A DNA stretch of 64,000 bases from Unio delphinus. Taxonomy: Eukaryota; Mollusca; Bivalvia; Unionida; Unionidae. The stretch is taken from the NCBI GenBank assembly GCA_029339505.1, contig JAQISU010000114.1, positions 6,583,001-6,647,000 on the forward strand, read 5' to 3'. Below are positions 53,525 through 64,000 of the stretch, in pieces (within the stretch, counting starts at the first letter, position 1; each line of letters starts with the position of its first letter). Both the position numbers and the translations under genes were made by a program. The notes beneath the pieces are model-generated. The model searched no databases. It was not told the origin of the DNA and saw only the letters and a program-made list of their open reading frames with translations.

Positions 53525-54250
53525 TGGATGATCAGTTAGTCAATAAACTCAGACATGCTATATTTCAGAAATTGCTGATGGTTCAAATTTGATGTCTCTA
53601 AGTATCATCAGACGTGACTAATATGAGATGGAGATATGTGTTGGTAAGATATATAAACACCGATGCCATGCCAAGGACAACAGTTTCCTCTTTTAAAGCT
53701 CACAAACCAATGGTGCAGTTGGAGTCAACAAAGAAAAGATCAGTTAGTTGATGAACTCAAACATGCTAGATATTTTTCAGTATTTGCTGATGGCTCAATT
53801 TGTATACCTCATAATACCACAACAGCGATCATCAATCACTGAACTGGTGGTAGTGTTGGTAGATATGTGACCTTATGCCTTTGATACAATATGCATTTCT
53901 ATAAGCACTGGAGAGCAATGATGCAATCTTGAATTTAACAAAGATATTCAAAATGGACTTGACATCATTAAAATGCAAAATGCTGTGCTCTAAATTCAGT
54001 GTAAAGCAACTTTGGCTAAGCTGTGGTGACAATGATCAACCTGGGCAGATGTTGCAACTCTCCAACTTATGGACTTTCCCCATGCAACAGTCAATGACTG
54101 TATAGTCTATAAGCCTGAATACAGTATTTTGGATGTTGTCAAGAAGACATTTTTATGTAAGAAACTTTGAGGAAAACATTTGCAAGATGTACTTACTGCA
54201 GAGATATTTGAAGCTTTTATCATTTTTGCCCTTAAGCCCTTCTACTGTTG
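53525..54250 (+). pseudogene. hAT-like (DUF4371-type) transposase scraps
   Basis: The frame at about 53737-53808 reads DQLVDELKHARYFSVFADGS, resembling the start of the catalytic region of hAT-type transposases of the ZMYM/DUF4371 group, with the Asp of ADGS as the first catalytic residue. A second, more damaged copy of the same segment lies at about 53533-53600, so the region is partly duplicated. No longer frame survives. Confidence 0.35.
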
Positions 54251-54938
54251 AGTGTGAAAGTCAGTTGTCAGGTACGTTTAAACACTGAAAACAAAATGTT
54301 CTGACATTTAATGAAAATGACTGAAAATGGGTTAAATTAAACAAATAACTTCCAAATCAAATAACCAATCAAAGCAACACTGTAAAAGATTATAAAAACA
54401 AATAAAAGAATCATCAGAATTCAATCTTTGAGGGCCAAGATACAGTGTTCACTGTTCAGTTGAGAGCAAAATGTTACATTATTTTTATATTACATATTTA
54501 AATAAATATATGATGTTATCTCATTTCCCTATCCAGCCATGAATCTAGAAAAGACTAATCACTTCTGCAGCAATGTGCCTGCCAGCTGTTTCAGATATTA
54601 TCAGATAATGCTGTAATTGCTCAGCGTACATGTATCAGGATTTGGCCAAAAGAAATTACACTGTTAAAATGAGTGTGTGGTAAACCTGGAAGAAGACTCA
54701 TTTTGACACTCAAACTTTCTCATCCAAAGATGAAGGATTCACCTGTCAATTAGTCTTAGACAAGCCCATTTGCAAAAATCTATGGTAAGTTTAAGCAATG
54801 TAGCAGGCAGTGTAAATTTATTTCACTCTAACTTTTGGATGTTGAGCTAATTTCTATTTCTGATACAAAAACAACAACTTGCAGCAATACTTGTGTTACA
54901 CCTTTAATTTAATACACATTAATATATCTCTCCTTTTT

Positions 54939-54941
<3 letters not shown>

Positions 54942-54994
<53 letters not shown>
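54942..54994. repeat. (TA)n microsatellite
   Basis: About 53 bases of uninterrupted TA repeats. Confidence 0.95.
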
Positions 54995-54998
<4 letters not shown>

Positions 54999-56160
54999 CA
55001 TGGTATATGTCATAAATTAATACATAATGTAGGAGTGCAAATTTCTGTTGATCTATAAAGAGCACATTAATTTAGGGAAGAGAACAATTCATTAGATTTA
55101 TGGTGACAAGTGCGTGTTAATCACTATATTGCGATGTTTTGTAATGCTTATGTCATGAGAGGCAGTGGTTCTTTATTAAGCCTTTGTTTGTTTAACTGTC
55201 AGACAGACTAGAAAGGGCAATGGTAACTTCAGTCTTTGTAAAGAACATGTCAGAATTGAAATTTTCCATTATCAGTTATTCTCATCGCAATTTTAACACC
55301 TAGGTATTAAAGGCGATAGATATATTTAATCTTGATTGGTTATGCAATATAAATGGGAATGTTTCTCACATGAAATTTCTTATTTCTAAATTGCCTCATC
55401 AAAAAATCTAGTCAGACTACATTTTTCCTGCAAGAGTAAATATATTGAAGACTCGGAGAGTGAATGTAGAAGAAATTCTCTCATAATTTTTTTATCAACG
55501 GGATCAGATGACTGGAAAGTAGACAGACACAATTTTGGCGGTAGAAGCAAGCAAAGCTTGAACACACGGTATTTGCCTTAATATCATGTAATTTGTTGAC
55601 ACCAATATAAATATTGGCTTGAATTTATTTGCTTATATTTGTTTAAATTTGTAGATAAATTTTCTTGATACGAGTATTACTGTGTTGAGTTCATCCATCT
55701 GAATTTGCACAATGTTATATAAGTTTTATGAAATGTTTGAATTTGCCAATCTTAGATGATTTCATGCATGCTAAAGACCTGAATGTGTGTATTTGCTGAA
55801 AATAACGTAGTTAAGCGATATAATAAAATACATTTATTCATTGTGTAATTGAGACAAGAATGGTAACTGTTATGTATCCTGTGATGTTAATGGTAATGAA
55901 ATAGCCATTATGAAGTACAGTAATCTTATGAAACTAGGTTTGTTTATGGTCTGCCATGTTTGGCTTGACCAGATAGCCCTTGGTGTATGTTTGAATTCTA
56001 ATGGCATGGTATGTGACATCACAAGGGGTATAATGACTATTCCCAGTAGGATATCTGACAGAAGATTTAGGTTGCTTCTCTTTCTGTTAAGAAAGGAAAA
56101 TAGCTATGAATCTACGTACCTACTAATCCAAGTATCAATGTATCTACGTACTTACGTATC
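54995..56160. other. No convincing gene
   Basis: Non-coding. A 131-codon plus-strand ORF at 55910-56305 enters the inverted-repeat element at 56162 and has no recognisable feature; I treat it as chance. Confidence 0.35.
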
Positions 56161-56161
56161 C

Positions 56162-56905
<744 letters not shown>

Positions 56906-57815
56906 CCTTAATTATCTACACCCATAAAAAGTTTGAGGGCCGAAAAGAGGCAAGACAGTAGGGTGTTGGAAAAGGGAAAAGATCAAAAGGATTGAGAAGA
57001 ACAACCACAATGAAGTTGGAGTGGACCGGAAATAAACAGGTTATAAAGTTGTACAAGGCAATGGCTTCAATTGTTCACTCAGATCTATGATGAACCAATT
57101 TGATCATTTAAGACAGATCGGCTAGTTATATAAGTTATTTGTGTTTGAAATTAGGTGAATGATTAATTTAAAAAAAAGACATTATCTTCCTAATATAATG
57201 TATTATCACAGTTGTTTATGCAATTGATTAAATTGTTTTTTTTTAATATACGAGGGCTTGTTTCATTCTGTTATATATCTGCTCAGATCTCTATTCCATA
57301 TATACGTTTCACACTTTATATCAATATTTACTCGATCTGGGCAATAACATCGAATCAAATCACCCTCTAGATAATGAGAACTAAATAAAGCGGACACCTA
57401 GTAAAAAGGCACAATCCGCCATACAATCAACCCAAAAGCACCTCCAACAATGTGGGCTACATCTATAAAAAGTGGCAGTATTTCCTAAAATACTCAACAG
57501 AATGTAAAGCTCAAGCTTATGTAATTTGAAGTCTACAATAGAAAGTTAACAGAAATGTTTATTTAAAAGATCACAAGATATTCATGTTACTTAGAAATAG
57601 CAAAAATACACATCCAAAGTCACAAAACCATCTTTAAAATCACAAAATATTAGCAAAGTCCAAATTCTTTTGCAACTTGGCATCGAATGCCCAAATCAAA
57701 ACAAAGATATGAAAAACTTATCAGCTCCAGACCATTGTAATTAATGGCAGAAGTCAAAAAAAGAAATCATCAATCAATTTTTATTACTTGTTTTCCTAAT
57801 TATGTAAAACAATTT
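56906..57815. other. No gene seen
   Basis: AT-rich non-coding DNA between the small inverted-repeat element and the LINE. Confidence 0.35.
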
Positions 57816-57819
57816 AGTG

Positions 57820-59392
57820 TCAGAATATTTTGTCCCTGATTCTTATAAAATATTGATCTTGGCATCCATCCGTCAAATGATGGTGTAGCTCCAGAGTCAG
57901 CTGTTCCTTCTTTCTGGCTCTCTTTTTAGTGTACCGGTACTTTATATCCCTGTAATCCTCAGCTTTGCTAACTCCCTGCCTGACGGCTAGGCGCCAGGTG
58001 GGAAGGTCATTAGCAAAGCTCTCCCAGTTGTTGACATCGATGTTGGCTGTCTTCATGTCCTTCTTGCTAACATCTTTGTAGCGCAGGCGTGGATGTCCAG
58101 TCGGTTATGCACCTTCTGCTAGCTCCCCATATAATAGGTCCTTAGGGATGCGGCTTGGGTCCATTCTCTTGACATGGCCGAGCCAGCGAAGGCGCCTCTC
58201 GCTAAGAATGGCGAACATGCTGTTGATGTTGGCGCATTCTAGAACATCTGTGTTGGGTCTGGCCCTGCCACTTGATGTGCGTTATGCATCGCAGACATCT
58301 CAGGTGGAAGTTGTTGAGTTGTCTTGCATAGGTGGTCCATGTTTTACTGCTGTAGATGATTGAGCTGAGCATGCATGCTTGGTAGACACGCAGTTTGGTC
58401 TTCTCTGCGAGGTTGGGGTTGTTCCATACCCTCTTGTTAAGTCTGGCCATCACTGCAGCTGCCTTGGCAATCCTGCCATTCACCTCATAGTCATTTGAGA
58501 GTGAGCTGGAGATTTTGGACCCGATATATTTGAAGTTCTCAACAACTTTAAAGTTGTATCCATTGATGGTGACAAGCGGGAGGGAAGTCTGCATCTTGCG
58601 CCATGACGTTCATCTTCTTCAAGCTGATGGTCAGTCCAAATCCTTGCAAGCATTGGAGAAGTGGCATACCAGCTGCTGAAGTCCGTCTTCCGCGTGGGAT
58701 GTCAAGGCGGCATCGTTGTCAGAAAGCAATTCACAGATGAGTACCTTTGTGACTTTAGTCTTAGCACGGAGATAGGCAATGTTTTATAGCTTTTCATCAG
58801 TCCTGGTATGGATGTACACTCCATTGCTGCAGTCCTTGAAAGCAGACTGGAGAAGAATATGGCGAAGAGCGTCGGCGCAAGCACACAGCCTTGTTTGATT
58901 CCGCTGATTACTGGGAAGGCCCCTGATGTTGAACCATTGAAGCACACTATGCTGTGCATGTTCTCGTGGAACGACATGAGGACAGCAAGTAGAGGTGTGG
59001 GGTGGAGGGCAGCCATTCTTATGCAGGAGTCTGAAGAGTTCACTCCAACTGATCAGGTTAAATGCCTTTGTCAGGTCTATGAAGGCAAAGTAGAGGGGCA
59101 TCTGCTGCTCATGACACTTCTCCTGCAGCTGACGTAGTGAGAAGATCATGTCTATAGTTGACTGGTTGGCTCGAAATCCACACTGGGACTCTGGATAGAC
59201 GTGGGAGGTTAGGATCTGCAAGTGCGCCAAGGAAACACGGGCAAAAGCCTTTCCGACAACGCTGAGAAGGGAGATTTCCCAGTAGTTGTTGCAGTCGCTA
59301 CGGTCTCCCATGTTCTTGTACAAAGTGACGATGTTGGCATCACACATTTCCTGTGGGATGTATCCCAGGAGCAGGAAGGGTGAGCCCAGCAT
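57820..59392 (-). pseudogene. Dead non-LTR retrotransposon (LINE), reverse transcriptase and 3' part
   Basis: Read from 59392 down, broken frames give the finger/palm of a LINE reverse transcriptase: NIVTLYKNMGDRSDCNNY, ESQCGFRANQSTIDMIFSLR, FIDLTKAFN (motif A Asp), GIKQGCVLAPTLFAIFF (motif B) and, near 58725, LLSDNDAALTS where the catalytic FADD box is degraded. Then comes the thumb region with NFKYIGSKIS (58594-58202) and the C-terminal tail NIDVNNWESFANDLPTWR (58056-57820). The 5' part (endonuclease, ORF1) is missing at about 59400, where Maverick D sequence begins. Frameshifts and the lost active site make it inactive. Confidence 0.8.
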
Positions 59393-59594
59393 TTTTTACA
59401 GGCATTATTTTGGCAAATTAACGGTTATCATTATCGTCGTTGAAAAATCGCATAAAAAAATGAAAAAGCAACATCGATTATCGCTGTTGAAAATGAAAAA
59501 TAATGATGCTAATAATTATTATCGCTGTTATCGTTCTTGAAATATCATCAGGGAGCGATTAATTAATTTAAGCATATATTTTATAATATTGATA

Positions 59595-59820
59595 ATGGCA
59601 AATATCGTAGAATTGTATTATAACAGATTGGCCAAAGAACGATTAGCAGCAATTAAAAAGTTTATTCCAGTATGAGTTAACTTAAAGAAAAACTTCAATG
59701 GAGACAGGATTCTTATGTTGATTTTGTCACCGATACCGAACAATTATTTAAGCCTGTAACTCCAGCTACTGAAAAAGCTGCGTTGGCTACTGAAAAAGCT
59801 ATATTGGGATATATTCAAAG
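59595..59820 (+). pseudogene. Fragment of the Maverick first virion-block gene
   Basis: ATG 59595 starts a homologue of the N-terminus of 6497-7465 and 34772-35778 (RLAKERLAAIKKFIPV, then a TGA, then TEQLFKPVTPAT). It ends abruptly at about 59820, where the inverted tail of the copy D penton-like gene starts. In copies A and B this gene lies at the other end of the block and on the same strand, so a rearrangement joined them. Confidence 0.65.
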
Positions 59821-59830
59821 AATTTTCCAT

Positions 59831-61834
59831 TTACGACTTCACATCTAGCGTCATTTGTAATTTTTCCCCTCGAAGATCAGTCAAAGAAAAATCTTGATCG
59901 GTTATTCTAAAATTCATCCTGGTTATGAGTCTATTAGTGGTTTCCAAGTAGGTTAAATGAGGTGGATTTTTCACAATGAGACTTCCCGGAGAAACTTTCG
60001 GAGAAAACGTATATAAGATATATCCTTGATCAGCGTTATCTGATTTTGAAATATCAATTACATAACTTCCTAACACTACATCAAAAATAACGTGTATTGC
60101 AATAACTGATGATATATCAACATTGCTGGGGGATCTGTGTTTGTTATTTTTATATGGTGAATTATTCGACCGTAGAATTTCTTCTGGAGGAATCGATTTA
60201 TACCAGTGCGAGTGAATCTGTGGAAAGAATTCGCTAATTAGATTCCTCAGCGACACTTTCATCGCTGGAGCATCCCATCCTGGAAATTTATAATCAGGTA
60301 AAGTTTTGTCGGTGAGTGAAAACAATCTTAGAAAATCTTTATCGGACGCTACCACATCGAGTAATATCTTATTTAGATAATTCATGTCAGAGATAATTTC
60401 ATTTACGCGTTGAATAATTTCATCACGTGTAACTGTTGCATCAGTGAAAATCGAAGAATTTCCGAGGTAACGTTAAAGAAAATCTCGTAACTGTTGTAAA
60501 TGCATTTGAAATAATTTTTTATGCTATTGAATCTCGCAGATATATTATTATACGTTACGATGGAACTTTCACGATGAAGTGTTTCAAACCACCATGTAAT
60601 AGGGCCCTGTGTTATATACTCGGAACTTTGCTCGTTTGTTATCACACGATAATGTGTTGTCAAATCTCCGTCGACCATTGAGACCTTTACCACGTAAAGA
60701 AACCTAACATCGTAATATAGTTGTTTTTCAGGAACAGGTAAATCATCGGTGAAAATGTCAGATTTCTTAGGTTCTGGTAATCTCGGGTGAACCGCAGGGA
60801 GACTATTTAACCATGCTGTATGAATCCGTGGGAAGAATTCGTCGATGGTGTCACTGAGTTTTTGACGCATCCATGGTACGTTATATACTGGAAGCTTAAA
60901 CGTTGGGATGTCTTCAACACGAATATGGAACTCTGTTGCAAATCCTGTTTTTACTTCAGGAATAGAAATAGTTGATATAAGTTGAATAACCCGCTGATTA
61001 AACTCCTCTTCATCGGCGATAATTTTATTACACACTTCCATATATTGGATGACTCTATCTCGGAGTGGTGGAATTGTACTGATTAATGTTACTATATAAC
61101 CTCTAAATCGCTCAAAATCATTATTCATATCAACAATCTGTCTAGTAATAATTCCTCTCTCAGCTAGAGTAAAGCGAGTAATACGAGGGGCTTCTATTAT
61201 TGATTTTATACGATCTATAATAACATCTAACTTTGTATATTTTAATCTAGTATATTAACATTATCATCAGGAATATCAAACCTGTGATAATCTTCTTTCG
61301 TCAAAAAAAAGTCGGATTTTAGTGGCTCCGGCGGTATATTTTATACACCAATATGGTTCTAATTGAGCTATTGTATATATTCACGGCGTAGTTAGGTGAA
61401 TTTATCTTAATGACCGTCGAGAACAGCGGTTCATGTCCTTTTATTTCAATTGGAGATTTATCAGGTCCCTCTGGGACGTCAATGATATTTTTTCCTGTGA
61501 TTGCTTCGATGGATTCTATGATTAATGCATTGATATTTTCGATGTCATATGCGCCGGTGGGTAGGTGTATTGTGTGCCATTCTGGTTCATCGGTGCTGGG
61601 TATCTTTCTATACGAAAATGTAAACCCGTTTTTGGGGAGTTTACCATTAAATAGTTCTGATCGCACATTTGGCCAGCTGTAGAAACATCATAATTGTGTT
61701 AGCGCTATCTCAGATGCTGCCAGCGGAGGATTAAATTCAACGCTGAACTCTGGTGTGTTTGTTACCAGCGAGATCAACTTTGTCTTTGTCGTGGTAGTAT
61801 TTTCTGCTATTCGTTGAAGCAGTTCTTGTGACAT
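59831..61834 (-). pseudogene. Maverick D penton/fibre-like protein, broken
   Basis: Starts at 61834 (MSQELLQRIAENTTTTKTK), has TGA at 61688-61690 where copy A has Arg, loses frame near 61340, is degraded at 61130-61320, then open in 61128-60403 and, after another break, 60385-59831. The C-terminal beta domain (VSPGSLIVKNPPHLTYLE, ending MTLDVKS) is continuous with the region before it, showing that the two pieces of copy A belong to one protein. Clearly closer to copy A than to B. Confidence 0.65.
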
Positions 61835-62324
61835 TGTTATTATGATTATCAACGTTGAAATTGTTTTCACGCTCCAATTTCGATATCGTTGAATCATACA
61901 ACCGAACCATCTTTGAGAATTCCTCGTCGGATATAAATTCATCATTGATGGATGTTGAGATCAACATTGACAATTGCAAATACGCGTTGGATACTGTAGT
62001 GAGTTTAACAATATAGTTATGTAGTTTCCGCTGAGAGCATGATGATATTTTTTTTGTTATTCCGGTAAATACTCCAGTGATTGTTGCTGCTGCGGATATA
62101 ACAATTGGAACAACTGGAGCTATCATGGTCACCGAAGATATTATTATTCCAGCGCTGGCAATTAAACCAGATACCGAGTACACGGTTACGTCAATGATGT
62201 TGATTCTTCGTTGGTATTTTTTTACTTTTACGTGGTATTGTTCATCGAGTATTCCTAAGCTAATTTGAAATTCTTTGATGGTATCATAACGGTATTGAGT
62301 TACTGAAGGTATCGTTGATGACAT
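61737..62324 (-). CDS. Maverick D small membrane protein
   Basis: Intact 195-residue form of the gene broken in copy A: a coiled basic start, a hydrophobic pair (VSGLIASAGIIISSVTMIAP and a following Ala/Ile-rich segment), ITKKISSCSQ and an Asn-rich tail. The A/T run that is nine bases in copy A has eight here (62048-62055). Its last 98 bases overlap the penton-like gene. Confidence 0.6.
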   Translation of the reverse strand: MSSTIPSVTQYRYDTIKEFQISLGILDEQYHVKVKKYQRRINIIDVTVYSVSGLIASAGIIISSVTMIAPVVPIVISAAATITGVFTGITKKISSCSQRKLHNYIVKLTTVSNAYLQLSMLISTSINDEFISDEEFSKMVRLYDSTISKLERENNFNVDNHNNNVTRTASTNSRKYYHDKDKVDLAGNKHTRVQR

Positions 62325-62374
62325 TTTTATCTATTAATGTGGTAAACAATTTCAATTCTTGAATCTCTTCGATT

Positions 62375-63229
62375 TCAGTTTAGTTGTTTACTTAAATCCG
62401 CTACGAATTCCACATACCACGACGCTGAAACCCTAGCCAAATTATTATCTGTGGATGTTATCATGAATTGTTCAATTGTATCCTTGTCGATGATTGTTGA
62501 CATTGTATTATTTACCCCAGATGAATTCGACGATAATATATTAAACAGAGTTGGTGTCACTAGTGTTAATCGATAAATACCCTTAACGGTTGCAGTGACA
62601 TGTAAAATATTATTTGTGGGTGTCCACGTAAATAATCCGTATTGAATTGTGTATACAACGTTGTTGGTTTTATCATGAGGGATTTTTGTTTTTTCAAGTA
62701 TTGGTATCATCTTTATTGCATCCTCTTTGATGGCATTGGTGGTCGTTTTGAGATCGTTGATGGATTTTTTAATATCAGGAAGTTTTATATCAAGTTTATC
62801 AAGTGAAGATCCGAGAAATTTATCGACGATGTTTCTACGAAATGTTGAAAATTGTTTGACGTGGTCTTCATATTTAGATTGAAGTGTTGTTAGTTCCAAC
62901 ATAGAATCTTTTATCGTTATGAGATTCGGTGTGGTTACTGGTGGTTTACCAAAAAATCCTGTCACGAGTTTATCAATGTTATCCACAATGGAATTTTGTA
63001 ACCCAATAAATTTATTAAATTCTATTATATGATTTTTAAATTCATCACATAATTTTTTTAGATCCTCGGGGGATTTTTGTAACATAGATGTATTTATTTG
63101 ATCGTGTAATTTTTTTAATTCATCTAAGTTTGTTATCGATGAGATAGCTCTCCTGATCATTTTTTTTACTTGCCCGATAGTAACTTCTTGTTGTTGTCGT
63201 GATACTGATCTTCCAAAAATAACTGCCAT
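62375..63229 (-). CDS. Maverick D coiled-coil fibre-like virion protein
   Basis: Intact 284-residue homologue of 2699-3580: head VIFGRSVSRQQ, long helices, conserved FRRNIVDKFLGSSLDKLDIK, beta-rich end with FTWTPTNNILHV, and the same final residues ADLSKQLN. The helical shaft is about ten residues shorter than in A. A TAATATATAAC motif abuts the ATG. Confidence 0.65.
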   Translation of the reverse strand: MAVIFGRSVSRQQQEVTIGQVKKMIRRAISSITNLDELKKLHDQINTSMLQKSPEDLKKLCDEFKNHIIEFNKFIGLQNSIVDNIDKLVTGFFGKPPVTTPNLITIKDSMLELTTLQSKYEDHVKQFSTFRRNIVDKFLGSSLDKLDIKLPDIKKSINDLKTTTNAIKEDAIKMIPILEKTKIPHDKTNNVVYTIQYGLFTWTPTNNILHVTATVKGIYRLTLVTPTLFNILSSNSSGVNNTMSTIIDKDTIEQFMITSTDNNLARVSASWYVEFVADLSKQLN

Positions 63230-63241
63230 GTTATATATTAC
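63230..63241 (-). promoter_or_regulatory. TATA-like motif before the Maverick D fibre-like gene
   Basis: On the minus strand TAATATATAAC runs into the ATG, matching the arrangement at 3581-3592 in copy A. Confidence 0.4.
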
Positions 63242-63597
63242 ACGTTTCTCTTTAAGTGATTCTGAAAAATCTTTGATTTTTCATCGTGTATGGCTTTGTG
63301 AGGTAATTTAGAACTCGTTGAGATAGCTGTTAGCGCGTTAAGAACCTCTCGTCCACATATCGGAGGATCTGTTAATGTATGCGTGGGTAACATTGAATAC
63401 CAAACTGGGATTTTAGAAAATTCAGATGCATATTTGAGAAATTCATTTGGAGGTGGTAATCCATATGAGTCAAAATAAATAATCGATGCTGGATATATTG
63501 CATAACAAACCCAATGAGTTCCAGGTCCAGTGTTATCATCGAAATTAATTATACCAGTTTCTGATATTTGTGGTTGTGCTGCTAATTGATCTTTCAT
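63238..63597 (-). CDS. Maverick D adenovirus-type protease with altered Gln
   Basis: 119-residue protease with His28 (GTHWVCY), Asp43 (YFDSYG) and Cys81 (PPICG), but the Gln of LPTQ, which helps form the oxyanion hole, is His73 (LPTH). The C-terminus differs from A after HEYTT/HDEKS. Upstream N-terminal-like codons are out of frame across the same eight-base A run as copy A (plus-strand T run 63628-63635). Probably inactive or weakened. Confidence 0.75.
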   Translation of the reverse strand: MKDQLAAQPQISETGIINFDDNTGPGTHWVCYAIYPASIIYFDSYGLPPPNEFLKYASEFSKIPVWYSMLPTHTLTDPPICGREVLNALTAISTSSKLPHKAIHDEKSKIFQNHLKRNV

Positions 63598-63669
63598 GAA
63601 TACACCTCTGAAATGTTTTATTGGGAGTTTTTTTTACTGCGTCGAGTAAATCAAAATTTGACATTGGGT

Positions 63670-64000
63670 TTAACTGGTTTTGTAATATCTTGTGAATCGA
63701 CTTCCTGGTAGTCTGAATCCTTTTCCCTTTTTTATGTTCTAACTGATCCACCAGGTGCTTTCTTTACTGCAAGCCCTGCCGCGGTACCAATAGCTCCTAG
63801 TGCTGCTGCTTTAGCCACCGCAGGAGCTGCTGCTGCAATCAACGCTGGAATTGCAGCTAACAGCGGGAATATACCGCCGGTTTTAATCACATCTTTGACA
63901 GCAGCTTGTAAAAAAGTCAATCTGATTCCTGTGTTAGCTTTGAACGCTTTATTGAAATGATTAATCTGAGTTTTCGTCAACCATAATTTATATGATCCAC
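63670..64000 (-). pseudogene. Maverick D small hydrophobic/basic virion protein (partial)
   Basis: Homologue of 4082-4540 running off the right edge of the window. The visible part holds KTQINHFNKAFKANTGIRLT, the Ala-rich hydrophobic stretch and, after frame changes near 63735, the basic GKGFRLPGSRFTR tail ending at about 63670. The N-terminal third lies outside. The frame change makes it a likely pseudogene. Confidence 0.55.

Noticed and set aside
53832..54032. 66-codon minus-strand ORF in the hAT-like region
   Set aside because: Opposite strand to the recognisable DUF4371-like segment and without conserved features.

Overview
This window looks like repeat-rich nuclear DNA from an invertebrate animal, possibly a mollusc or another marine lophotrochozoan. 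It is AT-rich. Host-like and transposon genes are split by GT/AG introns, there are long (TA)n and minisatellite tracts, and many eukaryotic transposon superfamilies are nested in each other. The species cannot be named from the sequence. No rRNA, tRNA or CRISPR was seen.

The dominant content is three copies of a Maverick/Polinton-type endogenous virus. Copy A (1 to about 7987, minus strand, left end outside the window) carries a nearly intact virion-gene block: a first-gene protein of unknown role, a small virion protein, a double-jelly-roll-type major capsid protein, a hydrophobic/basic small protein, an adenovirus-type protease, a coiled-coil fibre-like protein, a small membrane protein and a large penton/fibre-like protein. 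Its right terminal inverted repeat abuts an ISL2EU/IS4EU-type DNA transposon. Copy B (about 26501-41906) is complete from terminal repeat to terminal repeat. It holds a packaging ATPase, a zinc-ribbon protein, a phospholipase A2-like protein, a retroviral-type integrase, a polymerase B palm fused to an SF1 helicase, a zinc-finger protein, an HNH endonuclease, a 1.1-kb minisatellite and then the same virion block on the plus strand, mostly broken by stops and frameshifts. Copy D (about 59595-64000, minus strand, runs off the right edge) is a third, partly decayed virion block with a misplaced fragment of the first gene at its end.

The nesting is unusually clear. A multi-exon integrase-plus-OTU gene (Ginger/KRBA2-like, about 22.47-46.76 kb) is interrupted exactly at a splice donor by an 18.9-kb TG...CA composite of inverted about 0.87-kb modules flanked by a 5-bp duplication. 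Maverick B sits inside that composite.

The rest is accessory repeat DNA. Three copies of a TATA-box-driven unit encode the start of a Crypton/ZMYM-like protein (11.3, 14.8 and 51.5 kb). Copy 1 contains a 1.5-kb foldback element whose empty site survives in copy 3. Copy 2 contains a 1.4-kb poly(A) retroposon. There are also large hairpins, tandem duplications, a 0.74-kb terminal-inverted-repeat element, a dead LINE reverse transcriptase (57.8-59.4 kb), a LINE ORF1-like relic and a hAT-like relic. Long stretches near 17.5-22.4, 50.1-51.5, 52.5-56.1 and 56.9-57.8 kb hold no gene that I can support.
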